In this document: positions 4,541 to 6,492 of the stretch, piece after piece | How the letters are laid out: the number at the start of each line of letters is the position of its first letter | Numbering within the stretch: position 1 is the first letter of the stretch | DNA from: an uncultured Saprospiraceae bacterium | GTDB lineage: Bacteria; Bacteroidota; Bacteroidia; Chitinophagales; Saprospiraceae | Assembly (NCBI GenBank): GCA_905479665.1 | Contig: CAJQNM010000437.1 | Location: 1 to 6,492, forward strand | DNA: 6,492 nt | Reading direction: 5' to 3' | Translations under genes and position numbers: made by a program | Notes under the pieces: model-generated | Seen by the model: the letters and a program-made list of their open reading frames with translations, nothing else | What the model was told of the DNA's origin: nothing | Database searches by the model: none

Positions 4541-6492
4541 TTGATTATCCGTACTGCACTTACACTCGTTGCATTCATTATGGCCGTTGGCATGATTTCT
4601 AGCCAAGCAAACGATGTCATCCTCTATGGGACGATCATGGATGGTGACCTGAATGCACCTCTGGCATTTGCCAACGTAGGCATCTCCGAATTGGGGCTGG
4701 GCACTGTCTCTGATTTTGAGGGGAAATATCGCCTGAATAATATCCCGGCAGGAAAGCATACGGTACAATTCAGCTATCTGGGATACACCACGCAGGAGAG
4801 GGAGATTGAGCTGACAGGTGGCACAGAGCAGCAGCTCGATATGAGCTTGTTTGAAGGTGGAGTGAAGCTAGACGAGGTAGTCGTTAGTGCCCAGGCCGTG
4901 GGTCAGCGAGCAGCCATCAATCAGCAGGTGCGATCAAACACAATCGTAAATGTCATTTCCAAAGAAAAGCTACGTGAACTACCAGATCAAAATGCGGCCG
5001 AGGCGGTGGGTCGTCTCGCTGGTGTATCTGTCTATCGTGACGCTGGAGAAGGGCAGCAGGTCTCGATCCGGGGTATCTCACCCCGGTTTAATGCGATCAC
5101 TGTAAATGGCGAACGACTGCCATCGACAGAGCAGGAAACACGAGCTGTCGATCTGAGCATGATCTCCTCAGATGCACTTGCTGGCATCGAGCTTTTTAAA
5201 GCGATTCGTCCCGACATGGATGGTGATGCCATCGGTGGCACCGTAAATTTTGCGATCAAAAAAGCGGACGCTGGTATGCATGGCAGTGTTCGATTGCTGG
5301 GCGGATATAACGATCTCAAGGCAGACTTCGGACAATTTCGTGGTTCTGTGACTTTGGGTGATCGTTTTTTGAATGAGAAACTTGGTGTGCTGGTGAGCAC
5401 CAACTATCAACGAGTGAATCGAAGCAACGAGTTTTTGAATACAGGCTACGAGTTTGTCGGCAATGATCCCAATACGGGCGATCCACTTATTCAGGTCGCC
5501 ACGCTAAATCTAGGGGATCGCATCGAAGACCGGGTACGGACCGGAGGCTCTCTCACACTCGACTACGCATTTAATCAAAATCATAGTCTTCTGTTCAATA
5601 GCAATGTCGGGTTTTTGAATCGCGATGATGAGCAATATCGCAGGCGCTACCGAATCTCAAACAATGAGCAGCGCTTCACCGCAAGACAGCGTGAGCGTTC
5701 TACCCTGATCAACACTCAGTCACTTTCAGGTAACCATAAATTGAAGAAGTGGTCGATCGATTGGCGCAGTTCTTATTCTTCCTCTCGACAGGAGACCGGT
5801 CGAAGTCTGCGAGCACAATTCTGGGAGTTGGCAGCCACCAATGGAATCCCGAGAAATAATACCCTTCAAGTGTTGCCCTCGGTATTTAAGAACAATCTGA
5901 ACAACACGACTCTACGTGATATCACTCTGCAAACCGACTTGGTGGAAGAAAATCGCTTTACGGCAAACATGGATTTGCGCTACGATTTGAAAATCGGAAA
6001 GGTGAATGGCTATTTAAAAACGGGAGTTAAATATCGTCGAGTCGGTCGGGGCCGAGACCTGTCTGAGAAATTTATGCGCCCCTATCTCGATGGTGAAGAA
6101 AACCCAGGTCGATTCTCGCCAGAATTATTTGCACGTAAATCCGGAAATCAGATTTTACTGGGAAATTTTCTGGGCAATTATACCAATGCAGCTTTTTATG
6201 AAGGTCAATTCGATATTCTTCCAGGCACTCCAGAACTAAGAAATAATACGGAGACCATCTTGGAAGAAGGCATCGACATTGCGGCGCATAATATGCTCTT
6301 CGGGACCAACTATGCGACTGGCGAATCGCTCTCGTATGATGGGCACATCGACCAGCAAAAGGTTGCTTCATTTTATGATCGTTTTCAAGGTCGTGCGCGG
6401 ACCAACCAAGCGGTCGATCTCGAAGATTACGATGGTGTGGAGAATGTCTATTCGGCGTACGTAATGACAGAACTGAACCTGACTGAAAAGTT
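4541..6492 (+). CDS. TonB-dependent outer-membrane receptor, Caulobacter-type plug, with N-terminal carboxypeptidase-like regulatory domain (C-terminus cut by window edge)
   Basis: The frame is open from 4475 to the right edge. Counting from the TTG at 4541, residues 1-23 read as a signal peptide (IIRTALTLVAFIMAVGMISSQA). Residues about 26-105 form a carboxypeptidase-regulatory-like beta-sandwich (APLAFANVGI, GTVSDFEGKYRLNNIPAG, VQFSYLGY). DEVVVS at 111-116 is a likely TonB box. The plug follows, with ELPDQNAAEAVGRLAGVSVYRD, SIRGISPRFNAITVNGERLP (from 175) and RPDMDGDAIGGTVNF (223-237), as in the Caulobacter-type receptor family. The beta-barrel starts near 250 and is incomplete. Such receptors import large substrates, often oligosaccharides, across the outer membrane using TonB-ExbBD energy. 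The start is uncertain: the only early in-frame ATG (4580) removes the basic part of the signal peptide. TTG at 4541 keeps it and has AAGG 11 bases upstream. No SusD-like partner is visible. The family is certain; the substrate is unknown. Confidence 0.92.
   Translation, partial: MIIRTALTLVAFIMAVGMISSQANDVILYGTIMDGDLNAPLAFANVGISELGLGTVSDFEGKYRLNNIPAGKHTVQFSYLGYTTQEREIELTGGTEQQLDMSLFEGGVKLDEVVVSAQAVGQRAAINQQVRSNTIVNVISKEKLRELPDQNAAEAVGRLAGVSVYRDAGEGQQVSIRGISPRFNAITVNGERLPSTEQETRAVDLSMISSDALAGIELFKAIRPDMDGDAIGGTVNFAIKKADAGMHGSVRLLGGYNDLKADFGQFRGSVTLGDRFLNEKLGVLVSTNYQRVNRSNEFLNTGYEFVGNDPNTGDPLIQVATLNLGDRIEDRVRTGGSLTLDYAFNQNHSLLFNSNVGFLNRDDEQYRRRYRISNNEQRFTARQRERSTLINTQSLSGNHKLKKWSIDWRSSYSSSRQETGRSLRAQFWELAATNGIPRNNTLQVLPSVFKNNLNNTTLRDITLQTDLVEENRFTANMDLRYDLKIGKVNGYLKTGVKYRRVGRGRDLSEKFMRPYLDGEENPGRFSPELFARKSGNQILLGNFLGNYTNAAFYEGQFDILPGTPELRNNTETILEEGIDIAAHNMLFGTNYATGESLSYDGHIDQQKVASFYDRFQGRARTNQAVDLEDYDGVENVYSAYVMTELNLTEK

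Noticed and set aside
5032..5410. Minus-strand open frames inside the TonB receptor
   Set aside because: They lie wholly antisense to a clearly coding receptor frame and have low-complexity, unrecognisable products.

Overview
The window looks like a stretch of a Bacteroidota chromosome. The support is a carboxypeptidase-like regulatory domain in front of a TonB-dependent receptor plug, an exported S74 'tail fiber' chaperone-domain protein of the type common in that phylum, A-rich leaders with weak Shine-Dalgarno sequences, and moderate base composition with AT-rich spacers. No RNA gene, insertion sequence, CRISPR array or integrase is visible.

Layout. Positions 1-2383 (minus strand) hold most of a long exported glycoside hydrolase of family GH20, cut at its C-terminus by the left edge. 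A 265-base spacer with two small hairpins separates it from a divergent plus-strand gene (2649-3590). That gene encodes a signal-peptide protein ending in an S74 intramolecular chaperone/autoprotease domain and a coiled coil. Positions 3591-3859 appear non-coding but contain a perfect 18-base palindrome and related half-sites. Three closely packed short reading frames follow (3860-4063, 4066-4170, 4167-4439), each in a different frame. Only the last is clearly recognisable, as a receiver-less LuxR/NarL-type helix-turn-helix protein. After a 101-base gap, positions 4541-6492 hold the N-terminal two thirds or so of a TonB-dependent receptor with Caulobacter-type plug motifs, cut by the right edge. 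It has no ATG start that would preserve a full signal peptide.

How the genes may work together (inference). An exported GH20 enzyme, an outer-membrane active transporter and a small DNA-binding protein directly upstream of the transporter would fit a locus for taking up amino-sugar-containing glycans. No SusD-like partner is visible, and the GH20 gene points away from the transporter, so the link is only by proximity. The S74 protein is probably an independent surface or envelope protein. Nothing here amounts to a clearly new system. The parts most worth a second look are the palindromic spacer, the stacked short frames before the transporter, and the deviant GH20 catalytic motif.
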